A DNA stretch of 64,000 nucleotides from Mesostigma viride (taxonomy: Eukaryota > Streptophyta > Mesostigmatophyceae > Mesostigmatales > Mesostigmataceae). The stretch lies in the NCBI GenBank assembly GCA_009746045.1, contig RPFO01000165.1, positions 3,762,918 to 3,826,917 on the forward strand, written 5' to 3'. The position numbers were made by a program, and so were the translations under genes. The notes under the pieces were generated by a model. The model saw only the letters and a list, made by a program, of their open reading frames with translations. It did not search any database and had not been told where the DNA came from. Below, piece by piece: positions 23,301-37,191 of this stretch (the first letter of the stretch is position 1; every line of letters begins with the position of its first letter).

Positions 23301-26300
23301 TAGTGAGCACCCTCCCTTAGTGTGGTGTGCAGCTGTGGTCAGCAGGCTGGCCTTGAGAGCAGTGACCCAGGGAATGTTCGCCTTTTTTTGGAAACTTGGA
23401 GCATGGCAGGTTCTGGCCCTTGAAGTGATGACCGTTTAAAAAGAAATTCCGGTTTAAACGAAATGCGCCAAAAGAATGTTTATGCCACACCGAAATGTGC
23501 CAGGTACAAAAGAAAGACCGTTTACTCATGAAAATTCTTGAGGTAAACCAGTCCGCCGTTCTCTCAGTCGATGGCTCACAGCTCGCGCGGCTCATGTGGA
23601 AGCCGTCAGTGCCCCGCGCCGATTGAACGCACTGCATTGGCAAAAATGTGCTGCCAGGTTAAAAAATACTGGCAGCTGCCTGAGAACCAGAAGCCGGCCA
23701 GCCTTTGAAGGCCGAGGCTTCAGTGCGACGTCCCCCATCAACCGAAATGTTGGCGTTTGATCAGTTTCGGGCATATATTAACTTAAAAGCGTAGATCTGG
23801 CCTGCGCACCGGAGCTTGGGAAAATTCTGACGATTTTAGCGACGTAGGTGTCCCCTCGAATATTTGGTGTTAACCACACATTCGAGAAGTCGATTGAAAG
23901 CTTGAATTTTGCACGGTAAGCATCGTGCGCCATAATCCATGGCGTATCAAAGTACAAAGATTCGACCAAGCTGCTCCGTATATGAAAATATAAAAACTAT
24001 GAATCAAGGCGCTCAATAAAATGTGAGCTGCCACGCTTAGAGTTGGTTAATTCCTGTTGAAAGATCTTGCCCCGGACGCTCGATGCCATGTTAACGGGCA
24101 CTGGGGTTATTATTATCGCGGGACTTAAATTAAATAATTTGTAGTTGGTGAATCATTGCACATTAAAGCGGTCAGGGAGCCCAGGAAATTATTTATGTAC
24201 GCCCATTACTAGGGTGTGGCTTTCTCATGGCTACCTCAAGGTAGCGTCGAACATTGGTAATTTGGTAGGTGAGTGGCGGCGGCCCTGGTATGCGCATGGC
24301 GACATGGGTCGATATACGACAGCTGGTTATGTTGGAACATGGTGCATGCGCATGCATGACTCGGTAACGGCATGGTATGACATGCAACATGTGACCAAAT
24401 ACTATAATCTGGTGAAAGAAGTGACAATGGTCTAGTGGCCATTGTAAACTTGCAATAAGTCATAGGTCCCGTGCACTGGTAGGACAGATCCCACTAAGGT
24501 ACTACTATATCGAGCATATCATTTTGTTACATTAGGGCTCGAATGACAGTTGCCGATTATAGGATTCTGGCCACGGTCAGCATAATGGGCCATATTCAAG
24601 ACAGGATTCTTGACAACTGTGGGGGGGTCTATCTCATCTTTACCCTAGCTTTCCTCCTCTAGCTTGACAGCTAAGTTTGCATCAGAGTCATGCTTGTTGA
24701 CAAAAGCTCGATGGATATAAACGTGGGAATGTGTGTGAAGGTGTTAGCATGCTTGCTTGAAGAATTGATGCATATTTTGATGCAAGCCATGGACATTTTT
24801 TATTAGGGCAGTATGTAGCAGCCCACGTTCCTTATTCATTTTGTCAGGAACGTCTGTTGCCTTTACTGCACTCTGTCCTAGAGGAGTTTTGATGCCATTG
24901 TGATGACTCACTTGACGCAGTGGGTGGTGAGGATGGGCCGGTATGTGCGGGGTGTACTCTGAAGGCATCCTTGGATCACGTGACCTTAGGCAATCCATCG
25001 CAAGCTGTGCAGGTTTTTAATGGCTTGTGAATGCTATGGATGCAGCGGTGGGCCAGGTTGTCGTTGCCGTGGCCTTTGTGTTTGTGAACTCTATCATCTT
25101 TTAACTTACCAAAGGCCCCTATGACCTAAACTGCCTCGCCTCTTTGAGGGGTTGCCTTCTTTTGAGGAGTGCCAATGTTTGAAAGGTTTGTTGGGGCCGC
25201 GTGCATTTCAAGGTAGGTTGAAGGTGGAGAGGGTGGTGGCACACGTCTTGCTAGGTGATGGCAGGGCCATCCATGTGATGCACTTACGTTGGGGATGGGG
25301 ACCATGCTATTGTCTTGGTTGCTAGCATGGGGAGGTGGCGGCTGGGAGTAAGGTGTAGTGCTTACTTGCGCATGTCCGAAAGGGGACTCATGCGGCTGGG
25401 CAAACAGGCGTTGCAGCGTACACTTAACACAAATGTGGTCTGATGCACTCAGCTGACCTGCCAATTCTCTTGGATGCACCAAACCACACTAAAGCTTGAT
25501 AATAGCTCGGTAGGAAATGCAATGTGCATGCAGTGGTCAAAGCAGAGAGGGACACTGTTCAAGCACATGAGTGTGATTGTAACCGAGTGAAGTGTGAGCC
25601 TGCAGCCGTGCATCCCATGGCATTTTCACCTTTTTTCTGGCAAGCCTCCCCATCATGCCGCAGTTGATGCACGTCCTATGCAAGGGGGAATGAATAGACA
25701 GTTTAGGTGTGTTTGAGGGGAGAATTAAGGGTAAAACATGAGAGCCATGCAGGCTAAAAACGGAAGGGATGTGCAACAGTTGTGTTTGCCCAATGCTTTG
25801 ATGTCAGGAGGGGCTTGAAAGATCAGTGGCCACGATAAACCAGGTGGAGTTTACGTTAAATAGTGGCCGGAACCTTTTGCCGCCTGAGGCAAATCGTCCG
25901 TAACACTATTTTGCCCCGGAAATAACCACTATATCCGAGCACCAAGTTAATTCGGCCGAATTAACCTTGGTGGTCGGAATGGTTTATTCCGGAAAATAGT
26001 GTTACGGACCGATTTCGCCTCAGGCGGCAAAGTTTCCGCAATATTAACGTGAACTGAAAACATGGCCTCGTGGGGAGGGGACGAAAGCCCCCGAGACAAC
26101 CGCTAGGCCGCTGAGCACGCACCACTAAATGCGCCCCGGAGCTGCCTCAGTGAGGATTCGAACCCCTGACTCCAGGTGCACTAGGTTAGTTACGTTTAAT
26201 AGTGCCGGAACCTTGTTGCCGCTGAGGCAAATCGGTCCGGTACAAACTAGATTTATTGCCCGGAATATACCACTTCCGAGCACCCAAGATTAATTCGGCC

Positions 26301-26623
26301 GTCGAATTAACTTGGGTGGCTCGGGAAGTGGTTATTCCGGGCAAAATTAGTGTTACGGACCGATTTGCCTCAGGCGGCAAAGGTCCGCACTATTTAACGT
26401 AACTAAGACCTTGGCACCTTGGAGGTCAGGGGTTCGAATCCTCACTGAGGCAGCTCCGGCGCATTAAGTGGCGTGCTCAGCGGCCTAGGCGGATGTTCGC
26501 GGCTCTTTCGTCCCCTCACGAGGCCGTTTTAGGTTACGTTAAATAGTGCGGGAACCTTTTGCCGCTGAGGAAAACTCGGTCCCGTACACTATTTTGCCCG
26601 GATAACACTTTCCGAGCACCCAA
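20396..26623. other. Error-rich copy of 11.9-18.0 kb, probably unpolished read sequence
   Basis: The block follows 11890-17971 base for base, but with frequent one-base insertions and deletions, doubled or dropped homopolymer bases and few clean substitutions. It starts abruptly after TTGTTCTCA and ends in the left arm of the third 206-bp palindrome (CCGAGCACCCAAG), at 26623. The pattern is that of raw single-molecule reads, not of mutational decay, which would favour substitutions. Open frames here are meaningless shadows. It bridges the two near-identical copies A and B. Confidence 0.85.
25851..26623. repeat. Noisy copy of the palindrome cluster, truncated
   Basis: The first two 206-bp palindromes, both spacers and the left arm of the third are recognisable with many indels. 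The sequence breaks close to the third palindrome centre, a place where polymerases and assemblers commonly fail. It should not be used to infer evolution of the element. Confidence 0.7.
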
Positions 26624-27940
26624 GAGGATGCTGTAGGCTTACAGATGTCCCATCCCAGTTGTCTTGCTGGTGTCTGATTCTCAGGAAAGGTGTCCATGAA
26701 GATCCTAGGGAAGTGAGTGTGCCTATCTTAGGGGTGCCCACCACGTTCTGTGTGGTAGAGGGCTATCAGGGGCCTGCCATTCTGGGTCAGAACTTCTTGT
26801 GCATGCCAGGGGTTACTTTGACCTCTGATGAGTTGGCACTAGAACGCAGGGGCAGCCTCCCCCTTGAAAGATATCACTATTCCCAGGGTCTTGCAGTGGC
26901 GGTGAAGGCTGTTAAGAGTCAGCCAGCTGAGGGTCCTCAAGGTCAGGAGCCCATAGCTGAGGACCTGTTGATCATCCCAACCACCTTTGATCCACGGCAG
27001 TTAGGGGTAAACAGGTACCACATAGCTGCTCACAGTCCTACTATACCCTGGCGCCAGCTAGTCGAGATGATGCAAAGCCCCAAGATGGCTAAGGCATGGA
27101 CTCTTGGCTTTGTTGCTTCTGGGCATGAGTGGATAGTTTCCAACTGTGCAGAACCTGTGGATGAGCTGCCAGAAGTTCACCAGCTGCTCAGATTGATGTT
27201 TGTCCTCAAGCTCAAGGAGGTGGATGGTGTCCAGGTGCCACATGTCAGACCAGTTGTAACCGAGTATCATGGCACTGCATGGCCAGTTGTTAGATGAGGA
27301 GCTCTATACTCCAGGGATGCTGCATGACACGTGGAGGATTCTGCTGTGCATATTTCTGTCTTTTCTGGTTAAGGGTTTGCCCTATAGCTCTGTGCTGATT
27401 GATTTCAAGAGGGCTTTTCTCAAGGGTGACCAAGATCAGGCTAGGCAGACTTGGAGAGATATCCCTCCTTTCTTTGTGACTGTACCTGCTGTATGGAGAG
27501 CAGAGATAAAGGCCAGGTACCTGAGAATTCTGAAAGGGTTGGAAGGTCTCAGGTCCAGTCCCATTATCTGGAGAAAGAGCCTAGAGAAATTCTTGAAGAA
27601 TACTTGTGGGTTTTCTGTGTCTCCAGTGGATCCCTGTTTGTTCCAAGGGTCCCACAATGGCCTTCCTGTCTTTGCCTCACTGCATGGTGATGACCTGCAT
27701 CTCATAGGTCCACCAGACTGGGTTGAGGCTGTTTTGGCCAAGATCCAGAAGCGGTTTGAGCTGGGTAAGATACAGCACATGGTGGAGAATGAGCCTATGG
27801 TCTTCTGTGGCATGCAGGCTACGTTGTTCCAAGCCAAGGGCTCGTGGTTCATCAGGATGGAGGGTGGTAAGGACTACCCACAGCAGATTGTAGATGCATT
27901 GCAGGAGCCCATCACGCAGGCTAGGTGTGCTACCATCAGG
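26624..27940 (+). pseudogene. Copia-1 protease-like tail and reverse transcriptase, copy B
   Basis: Frame 26659-27297 reads from the end of the protease-like segment through PWRQLVEMMQSPKMAKAW and on into RT without the break seen near 9850 in copy A. It is instead shifted near 27277 by an extra GCAT. Frame 27269-27952 then carries DFKRAFLKGD, LKGLEGLRSSP and the LHGDDL active site. The two copies thus have private, complementary frame breaks, as expected if at least some are sequence errors. The start of the protease-like motif (DTN) is absent because the block begins downstream of it. Confidence 0.8.
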
Positions 27941-30894
27941 CACATCACCTAAAATCGGTCCGTCCGGTTACATGAGATCCTAGGAATTTTGGCGCGAACG
28001 CGTCGCGTTGAGGACGACGGGACCAGAAAAATTCCACCTCGCATGGCTGTCGACCCTATGTCCGACGGAATATCAGTCAAAAGTCAATTATGCATGTTAA
28101 GTCGCTGCGATGGATGCAAACGACGCGTAAACTCTCCTGCTTTGCGATGATGCATGGTAGATATTATTCGCGTATGTTCATGCGTCAAAATAATTTGCAA
28201 ACTGAGACGCTGATTTTTTGTGTCGGCCAGATCTGGAATTGGCAGCGAAAATGCATGTTTATTAATTGTGGGGGAAACTTTTTTGTTGGAAGCTCACAAT
28301 TCCCAAAAGGTGGAATCCGAATGGGCTTCAAGTCTACTTTCACGAGCGCTAATCAGATTCTCGAGAAACGAATCACATTTTCCAGGCTGTCGCATTACCT
28401 GCCGGCAGGTCAGATTTTGCTGTTTTCAGTGACGTTTACGACCGTCCTTGCTTGATGCGTTTCTTCCTTTTTTTCGGCTCACGGCATGGCGGGGCTTGTT
28501 CCAACATGCCTGCGGAGGTGTAAGCTGTGTAGCCATGATTTAAAAGTCACTTCATGTCCCACGTAGCTCCCACAAAAACCAGCATCTTCATTAAAAACAA
28601 TAAGTGGAAGCATACATGTAACACTATTGACATGCCCGGAGGCACGCCGTTCAAGGCCCTTCATGAAGTACGTTGCCCTAGAGGCAACCAAGACAAGGGT
28701 GGGTGGGTGGGGAGCAAAGAAAGAGGCCGACAAAACCAGCCAGAGCGGCTTTTAGTCGCAAAACCTCCCTTATCCCTAGCTAACTGACGTCATTAAACCC
28801 TTATGTTCAGTGATGCTAGTAAGACGCTAACCGTACAGACCGGGGGTAGAATATCCCGAATTAATCTGCACGGCTAGTATTAAATAATGCGTAGGTTGTT
28901 CTTTTCAGGGCACTGCACCTCACGCCCCGTTCCGCCCGGGTATAATCAACCCAAGCGCGGAACGCACATTTTATTTAATTCATTTTTCAACCATGCACTA
29001 TACTGCATCTACTAATCACAAAAGCTCTAGCCAAACAGCTACGAGAAAACATACGACCTATAAACCGCTCATCCAGCGGCCTCTTGTTCCCGCATTCACG
29101 TATAGAAGAAACTCCGTTCAAAGAACCCCGATTCATGTCCCACGTAGCTCCCACAAAAAGCAGCATCTTCATTAAAAACAATAAGTGGAAGCATACATGT
29201 AACACTATTGACATGCCCGGAGGCACGCCGTTCAAGGCCCTTCATGAAGTACGTTGCCCAATCACCCCCGCCCTGGCTTTCCCTTGAAGCCGCACTCCAC
29301 CTTGCTCGTTGTCACAAGTGACCGCCCTGCCGCAAAACGGGAGCCCCCCCACATCGGGAGGCGTGTGCCCGGCGGCTGTGGATGCATGGCCAGGCCCAAA
29401 AAGGCCCAGCGCATTTGCACTGCGATTGCGCACGGCCAGCCTATCATGACCCCTCTCGGGGCCCCGAGTCGGTACCGCTATGGCCGTCTCCCCATAGACC
29501 CGGGGTGCTTCGAGAAAAAAAACGTGGACCTAGCCCAGGCCCCGCCAGCCCGGATGCCCGAGGCCACAGCCCCAGGCACCTGGCTGAACGAGAGTCCGTT
29601 CAGCCAAGACCGCATTCCCCCCCGAGGTTTCTATGCGTGGGGAAAAAATTTCTAGCTTAGGCGCTTTTCCCATCGCCGTCCCCAGCCCCAACCGGCACCC
29701 CCCCTCGGCGGAAGGCAATTGCAAAGTTTGCTGGCCAGCAGCAATTTCCGAAGAAAAAGCCGCAGGCCGCGGACCGAGACACGGGTCGCCAGTGCCAGCC
29801 ATCCGGCTCCAACCCGGGGTGCAAGCATCCCCAGGTACGGAACACCAGCTCGCGCACTGGGCCGACCAAGCGACAGTTGAGCACCTGTCACGGCACCCGG
29901 CCCACCAAAGACCCCAAGCTGGGGAAAAGGTGCGGACCGGAGGTAATCATTTTCTTTTCTTTTAGTTAACCGGGCGAGGAACTACGCCTGGCCGGTTAAC
30001 AACTGGAAGTCTCACCACTGGCCAAGTGGCCGGTGCAACCAGTGCTTTTGGGATTTTGCTCCGCAGCACCCATAGCTGCGGCTGCCGCCGCAACGACAAC
30101 GAGCAAAGAAAGAGGCCGACAAAACCAGCCAGAGCGGCTTTTAGTCGCAAAACCTCCCTTATCCCTAGCTAACTGACGTCATTAAACCCTTATGTTCAGT
30201 GATGGTAGTAAGACGCTAACCGTACAGACCGGGGGTAGAATATCCCGAATCTGCACGGCTAGTATTAAATAATGCGTAGGTTGTTCTTTTCAGGGGCACT
30301 GCACCTCACGCCCCGTTCCGCCCGGGTATAATCAACCCAAGCGCGGAACGCACATTTTATTTAATTCATTTTTCAACCATGCACTATACTGCATCTACTA
30401 ATCACAAAAGCTCTAGCCAAACAGCTACGAGAAAACATACGACCTATAAACCGCTCATCCAGCGGCCTCTTGTTCCCGCATTCACGTATAGAAGAAACTC
30501 CGTTCAAAGAACCCCGAATATTGCTCTCGCGCCACCATCTGTTACTGCTCGACACTGCAAGAAACACTGGTTGCCTGCTCGCAACGCAAGCACAAGCACG
30601 ACAACGGTGCCCTAATCCACATCCAGGCGTGTATTTCCGAGAAAAACTTCAGGCTTTTGTCGCGGCATACCTTCGGTGTTCCAAGCCGTTCACCGCTCCC
30701 CGAAATAGTCTTATGACTCGCTTTTATAGCATTGTGGGTTCGCGTCCGCCATCTCCGCCGGGTGCTGACACGAGATGTTCGCGCTGAACCTGGACTGCAA
30801 GGTCGCCCGCTACCGGCTAGCTGTACGTATTTAGCAAGCTCTGGATGATATTGTCATGGTTTTGGTGCAGGAAGGTGCTGTGTGTTAAAGGGCA

Positions 30895-33223
30895 TGTACA
30901 ACTTGGCACATAGTCATAGTGTCCGTTCACGTAGGACAAATCCCACTTAGGTACTACTATCCGAGCATATCTATTTGTTAATTAGGGCTCGAATACAGTT
31001 GCCCGTATTATAGATTTCTGCACGGTCAGCATAATGGGCATATTCAAGACAGGATTCTTGACACCCTCCTTGCACATGATGCTGTCTATAAATACAAATG
31101 CTAGATCCTGGGCGAGGGTAGTCGGGTACCTAAGTGGATTCCCTCCTTACACGACACCCTGGTCTTGATATAAAACAGCAAGAAAAATGAGGGCAAGGTT
31201 GTGTAGCCCCATATTGTCACATGGAGTGCGCCACACGAGGGTGGAGCCAAACTGGAAACAGGCTCTTAAACTGGAAAGACTGGTTGCTCAGTGTTGAGGC
31301 TGGATGCAGACTGTAGCCGGTACTGGTTGATGCCAGGGTTGCAGCTCGAAACGTTGGGAACTGGTAGCGGCTGGTAAACCGGTGACGTCAGCTGTTGTGT
31401 GTGCACACACGATCTATGCTGTGTGTGGGTACAGTTTCTTGTGTGGTGCTGGTAGTGCTACTTTGACTTGTTTGCCAACAGGTTTTGATGCAACTTACTG
31501 CAACTACTACAAGGTGAACTGTGACGTGAGGATGTAGAGCTGGTTGCTGGACTGCTACTTGCTAGCTAGACAAGTGCGTGCAGCTGACTGCAGCTACTAT
31601 CTACTCTACGCCTGTGGTGGAGAGTCATGCATGTGCTGCTGGGTGCTACTACTTCTCCTTGCTGGCTAGGCAAGTGTGGGTAGCTGCCTGCATGGACTAT
31701 GCAGTGTACTCTGTTCCTGCTGGTGTTGCCTGCTGTGCTTGTTGATGCCAGTGTGATGGTGCTGATGGGACTGTGCTGTTACTGCTGCTTACATTATGGG
31801 GCAACTGGTTGCTAGTGGGTGTCTAGTGCTGGCACGTGATAATGCAACTAGCTGTTACTGCTGCTAGTGGTGCCTGCAACTAGTTAAATGTGACTGAATT
31901 ATAAAACTGCAACTAGTGCTGAAAACAACGTGGGGGTTAGTGAGCACCCTCCTTAGTGTGGTGTGCAGCTGTGTCAGCAGGCTGGCCTTGAGAGCAGGAC
32001 CCAGGGAATGTTCCCCTTTTTCTTGGAAACTTGGAGCATGGCAGGCTCTGGGCTCTTGAAGTGATGACCGTTTAAAAAGAATTCCGGTTTAAAAGAATGC
32101 GCCCAAAAGAATGTTGATGCCACGCGAAATGGTGCCGGTACAAAAGAAAGACCGGTTCTCATGAAAAATTCTTGAGGTAAACAGCTCCGCCGATTTCTCG
32201 TCGATGCTCACAGCTCGCGCGGCTCAGTGGGAGCCCGTCAGTGACCCCGCGCCGATTGAACGCACTGCACTTGGCCAAAAATGTGCTGCCAGGTAAAAAA
32301 TCACTGGCGCTGCCTGGAACCAGAGCCGGCACCTTTTGAGTGCCAGGCTTCAGTGCCGACGTCCCCATCACCGAAATGTTGGCGTTTGATCAGTTTCGGG
32401 CATATATAAGTATAAAAGCGTAGATCTGGCCTGCGCACCGGAGCTTGGGAAATTCTTGACGGATTTTAGCGACGGTAGGTGTCACCCCGAATATTTGGTG
32501 TTACCACACATTGAAGTAAGTCGATTGAAAGCCTTGAATTTCACGGTAGCATCTGCGCCATAATCATGGTCGTATCAAGTACAAGAATTCGACCAAGCTG
32601 CTCCGTATATGAAAATATAAACTATGATCAAGGCGCTCAATAAAATGTGAGCTGCCGCTTAGAGGTTGGTTAATTCCGTTGAAAGATCTTGCCCCGGACC
32701 TCCGATGCCATGTTAAAGGGCATGGGGTTATTATTATGGGGACTTAAATTAATAATTTGTAGGTGGTGAATCATTGCCAACTTAAGCGTCAGGAGCCAGG
32801 AAAATTATTTATTACGTCCATATGGTGTGGCTTTCCATGGCTACCTCAAGGTAGCGTGAACATTGGTAATTATGGTAGGTGAGTGGTGGCGGCGGCCCTG
32901 GTATGCGCATGGGCCGACAATGGGTCGATAACGACAGCTGGTATGTTGGAACATGGTGCATGCGCATGCATGACTCGGTACGGCATGGTATGACATGCAC
33001 ATGACACAATACTATAATCTGGTGAAGATAGTGACCAATGGTCCTAGTGCCATTGTACAACTTGGCACATAGTCATAGTGTCCGTTCACGTAGGACAAAT
33101 CCCACTTAGGTACTACTATCCGAGCATATCTATTTGTTAATTAGGGCTCGAATACAGTTGCCCGTATTATAGATTTCTGCACGGTCAGCATAATGGGCAT
33201 ATTCAAGACAGGATTCTTGACAC
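30895..33223. repeat. 170-bp direct repeats, copy B
   Basis: 30895-31064 and 33054-33223 repeat each other and match the pair at 13667 and 15827. Confidence 0.7.
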
Positions 33224-34429
33224 TGTGGGGGGGTCTATCTCACCTCTTTACCTAGCTTTCCTCCTCCTAGCTTGACAGCTAAGTTTGCATCAGGAAGTCA
33301 TGCTTGTTGACAAAGCTCGATGGATATAAACCTTGGGATGTGCTGTGAAGGTGTTAGCATGCTTGCTTGAAGAATTGAATGCATATTTGTGCAAGCCATG
33401 GACATTTTTTATTAAGGGCAGTAGGTAGCAGCCACGTTCTTATTCAATTGTGTCAGGACGTCTATGTTGCCTTTACTGCACTCTGTCCTAGAGGAGTTTG
33501 ATGCCACTGTAGATGACTATGACCAGTGGGGTGGTGAGGATGGGCCGGTATGCTGGGGTGAGCCTGAAGGGCACCTTGGATCACGTGACCCTTAGGCAAT
33601 CATGCCAAGCTGTGCAGTTTATGGCTTGTGATGTATGGATGCAGCGGGTGAGGCAGGTTGTCGTTGCCGTGGCCTGTGTTAGTGAACTCTATCATCTTTT
33701 AACTTACCCAAAGGCCCCCTAGACCTAAACTGCCTCGCCTTCTTTGAGGGGTTGCCTTCTTTGAGGAGTGCCATGTCTTGAAAGGTTTGTTGGGGCCCTG
33801 GCATTTCAGAGTAGGTTGAGGTGGAGAGGGGTGGCACACTGCTAGGTGATGGCAGGGCCATCCATGTGATGCACCTTACGTTGGGATGGGGACCATGCAT
33901 TTGTTCTTGTTGCTAGCATGGGCAGGGTGAGCGGCTGGGAGTAAGGTGTAAGTGCTACTTGCGCCACTGTCCGAAAGGGGAGCTCCATGCGGTGGGCAAA
34001 CAGCGTTGCAAGCGTACACTTAACACAAATGTGGTCTGATGCACTCAGCTGACCTGCCATTTCTCTTGATGCACCAAACCACACTAAAGGCTTGATATAG
34101 CCGGTAGGAAATGCATGTGCATGCAGTGTCAAAAGCAGAGAGGGACACTGTTAGCACATGAGTGTGATTGTAAACCGATGAGTGTGAGCCTCCCCGTGCC
34201 ATCCCATGCATTTTACACCTATTTTTGGCAAGCCCCCATCATGCCGCAGTTATGCACTGCCTATGCAAGGGGGATGAATAGACAGTTCTAGGTGTGTTGA
34301 GGGATGAGATAAGGGTAAACATGAGGAGCCATGCAGGCTAAAACGGAAGGGCGATGTCAACAGTGTGTTTGCCCAGATTTTGATGTCAGGAGGGGCTGAA
34401 AGATCAGTGGCCACGATAAACCTAGGTGG

Positions 34430-35310
34430 AGTTACGTTAAATAGTGCCGGAACCTTTTGCCGCCTGAGGCAAATCGGTCCGTAACACTATTTTGCCCGGA
34501 ATAACCACTTCCGAGCACCCAAGTTAATTCGGCCGAATTAACTTGGGTGCTCGGAAGTGGTTATTCCGGGCAAAATAGTGTTACGGACCGATTTGCCTCA
34601 GGCGGCAAAAGTTTCCGGCACTATTTAACGTAACTAAAACCTGGCCTCGTGGAGGGGGACGAAGAGCCCGAGACATCCGCCTAGGCCGCTGAGCACGCAC
34701 CACTAAATGCGCCGGAGCTGCCTCAGTGAGGATTCGAACCCCTGACCTCCAAGGTGCACAGGTTTTAGTTACGTTAAATAGTGCCGGAACCTTTTGCCGC
34801 CTGAGGCAAATCGGTCCGTAACACTATTTTGCCCGGAATAACCACTTCCGAGCACCCAAGTTAATTCGGCCGAATTAACTTGGGTGCTCGGAAGTGGTTA
34901 TTCCGGGCAAAATAGTGTTACGGACCGATTTGCCTCAGGCGGCAAAAGGTTCCGGCACTATTTAACGTAACTAAAACCTGTGCACCTTGGAGGTCAGGGG
35001 TTCGAATCCTCACTGAGGCAGCTCCGGCGCATTTAGTGGTGCGTGCTCAGCGGCCTAGGCGGATGTCTCGGGCTCTTCGTCCCCCCTCCACGAGGCCAGG
35101 TTTTAGTTACGTTAAATAGTGCCGGAACCTTTTGCCGCCTGAGGCAAATCGGTCCGTAACACTATTTTGCCCGGAATAACCACTTCCGAGCACCCAAGTT
35201 AATTCGGCCGAATTAACTTGGGTGCTCGGAAGTGGTTATTCCGGGCAAAATAGTGTTACGGACCGATTTGCCTCAGGCGGCAAAAGGTTCCGGCACTATT
35301 TAACGTAACT
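34430..35310. mobile_element. Palindrome of palindromes, copy B (881 bp)
   Basis: Same three 206-bp palindromes and inverted spacers as copy A, with the same GGTGG flanks. One G is missing from a G-run in the first spacer (GGAGGGGGAC versus GGAGGGGGGAC). Confidence 0.85.
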
Positions 35311-36534
35311 GGTGGATTACATGAGAGATGACACGACCATGAGAGGGTGGTAGATGAGTTCAACTGAGACGAGCTAGCATTACATGCACAGATTCTTAAT
35401 GACCTATGGACTGTCCAAGGGTTGGAGTTCAGTGCACGTTCCAAAGACTGTGATGAGCATGACGATGATGGCAAGGGGGCGGGGGGGCGCAGTTAGGACA
35501 GGCACTGATGCAGAATTATGTTGTACAGCAGCTAGGTGCTGAGCTCAATTGAATAGCAGCCCAAGCCACTGCTGTCCTTGATTGCGCTTTGTATTTCCAT
35601 GTAGCAGAGAGGCACCTGGCAGATATATATTTGGATTAGCTGCTATAAGACACGCACAGCAGGGGTGCCCAGCAGAGTGGGCCAAGTACTGCAAAGGAGA
35701 TTGTGTGTGCTGCCGAGCGGGGCCCGTTTAGAAAAGAGACTGGTCAGCCGACAGGCACGACTGGTCAGCCAAGCTCCCCTTCTTGAGGCTTGTAGGCACT
35801 ATGGTGCTTGTTCCGAATGCCAGCATCTACTGTGATTGATGGTGATTTTATCCCTTGATGATCGCTTTTTTAGTCTGTGTTGGCTAATGTATCCAGCCCC
35901 AGTGGCATGTATATGAATCCCATGACAGCCATGACGATAATTGAGTGAAGAATGCAAAGTTTTCCAAGACAATGGCGCAGAATATGGAGTATTTTTGCAA
36001 AAATCGCTCTATTTCTGCTTGCATCCGTCACTTTTAGTGGGCCGACAGTGGTCCTAATATGTCCAACTTGTGTTCTAGTGTAAATTCAAGTATTGTGCTA
36101 TTAATGTGACGAATTCTGGCATGATTGGGCCGCATATGTGCTGGCAGGGGCTTCATAAGTTTGAAAATAATGCACTAAAACGGTGTTTTGGCTGATGTAT
36201 GCCAGAATTATAGCACATAGTTTGGTCCTACATTGCATACTTAAGGGCGGTTTTTGTCTTTGGATATAAATTAATAAGCATGACCATTTCCAGCTGAATT
36301 GGACTACATTTACTACTTGTGTGTGGCTGCTATGCCTCCTTATGCCTGGAAAACATCGTTTTTTGCACTTTTCCACGTCACGGTTTGATGCTAAAAATAG
36401 GTCAGTTGGCCCCCAATTTATGTGATGTGAACAGGGTCCTAGGGGACCTTAAGTCCAGAAAGGCACCCCGATCTGACTATATGTGTGGGAGATATGACCC
36501 CATGTAACAAAAAAGGCCGTTTTTAGGTGATGTG

Positions 36535-37191
36535 GGGGCATGCTGGCATGGCTTGCAAGTATATGTGCCCCTGACTTGCTGGTTTTGAGTCGACTTACTG
36601 ATTCCCAGCTGGTTGAGGTGGGTGCTGAGAGTGTGGTGCAGGCTGTCATGATGTCTCCCCCTCTTATACTGGGTCATGTGGATTTGTACAAGCCCCTTGA
36701 CATGGTTCTCTATGTGGACAGTTCTATGGATAGTAGGAAGGTCACAGAGGTCAGGGGCAGGGCAGCAGCATTAGTCACCCTGGAGCAAGATCACACCTCA
36801 CTTGTTACCTGGTACAGTCGGTTGCAGAACAGGGTTACACCCAGCAGTGACATTGCTGAGTGCAGGGCAATCTGTGAATGAAGGGCTGCATACTGCTCTT
36901 TACTTGAGGGAGCTCTTCTACCAGCTATGTCAAGTGGCTTCCTGTAGGTTGCAGCTGCACACACTGGTGAGGACTGATAGCATGGGCATGGTGCAATTTG
37001 TGCACAGGCAGCTGGCCAGGAGCAGGGACCTTGATTACTTGTTACTCAAGGAGATGTCCTACCTAGCTCACATTGAACATGTGCCTGGTGTGGACAACCC
37101 TGCAGATGCCCTCACCAAGCTGGAGGAGAAGGCGGAGAGGCAGTACCCCCTGCCCCGTGGGCTCATGGACCCCTTACACGGGCGGCCATAG
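36535..37191 (+). pseudogene. Copia-1 RNase H, copy B
   Basis: Frames 36540-36881 and 36802-37191 give the same RNase H domain as copy A, with VDSSMDS, AECRA, TDSMGM and NPADALTK, and the same one-base shift near 36878. The C-terminus reads PLPRGLMDPLHGRP in frame here, while copy A loses one C near 19927 and shifts. Confidence 0.8.

Larger units (their letters stand above)
27941..36534. mobile_element. 8.6-kb TIR element, copy B
   Basis: Same ends (CACATCACCTAAAA and its complement at 36521-36534), same internal repeats and palindrome as copy A, and the same insertion point in copia-1. An identical insertion site means it was duplicated together with copia-1, in the genome or in the assembly, not inserted twice. 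Confidence 0.65.

Noticed and set aside
20396-26623. A separate, ancient copy of the element
   Set aside because: Differences are mostly indels, not substitutions, and the ends do not match any element boundary. Read error explains it better.
29254-29655. 133-residue frame repeated at 12025
   Set aside because: Lies in non-coding TIR-element DNA; it is duplicated only because the whole block is, and it is destroyed by noise in the third copy.
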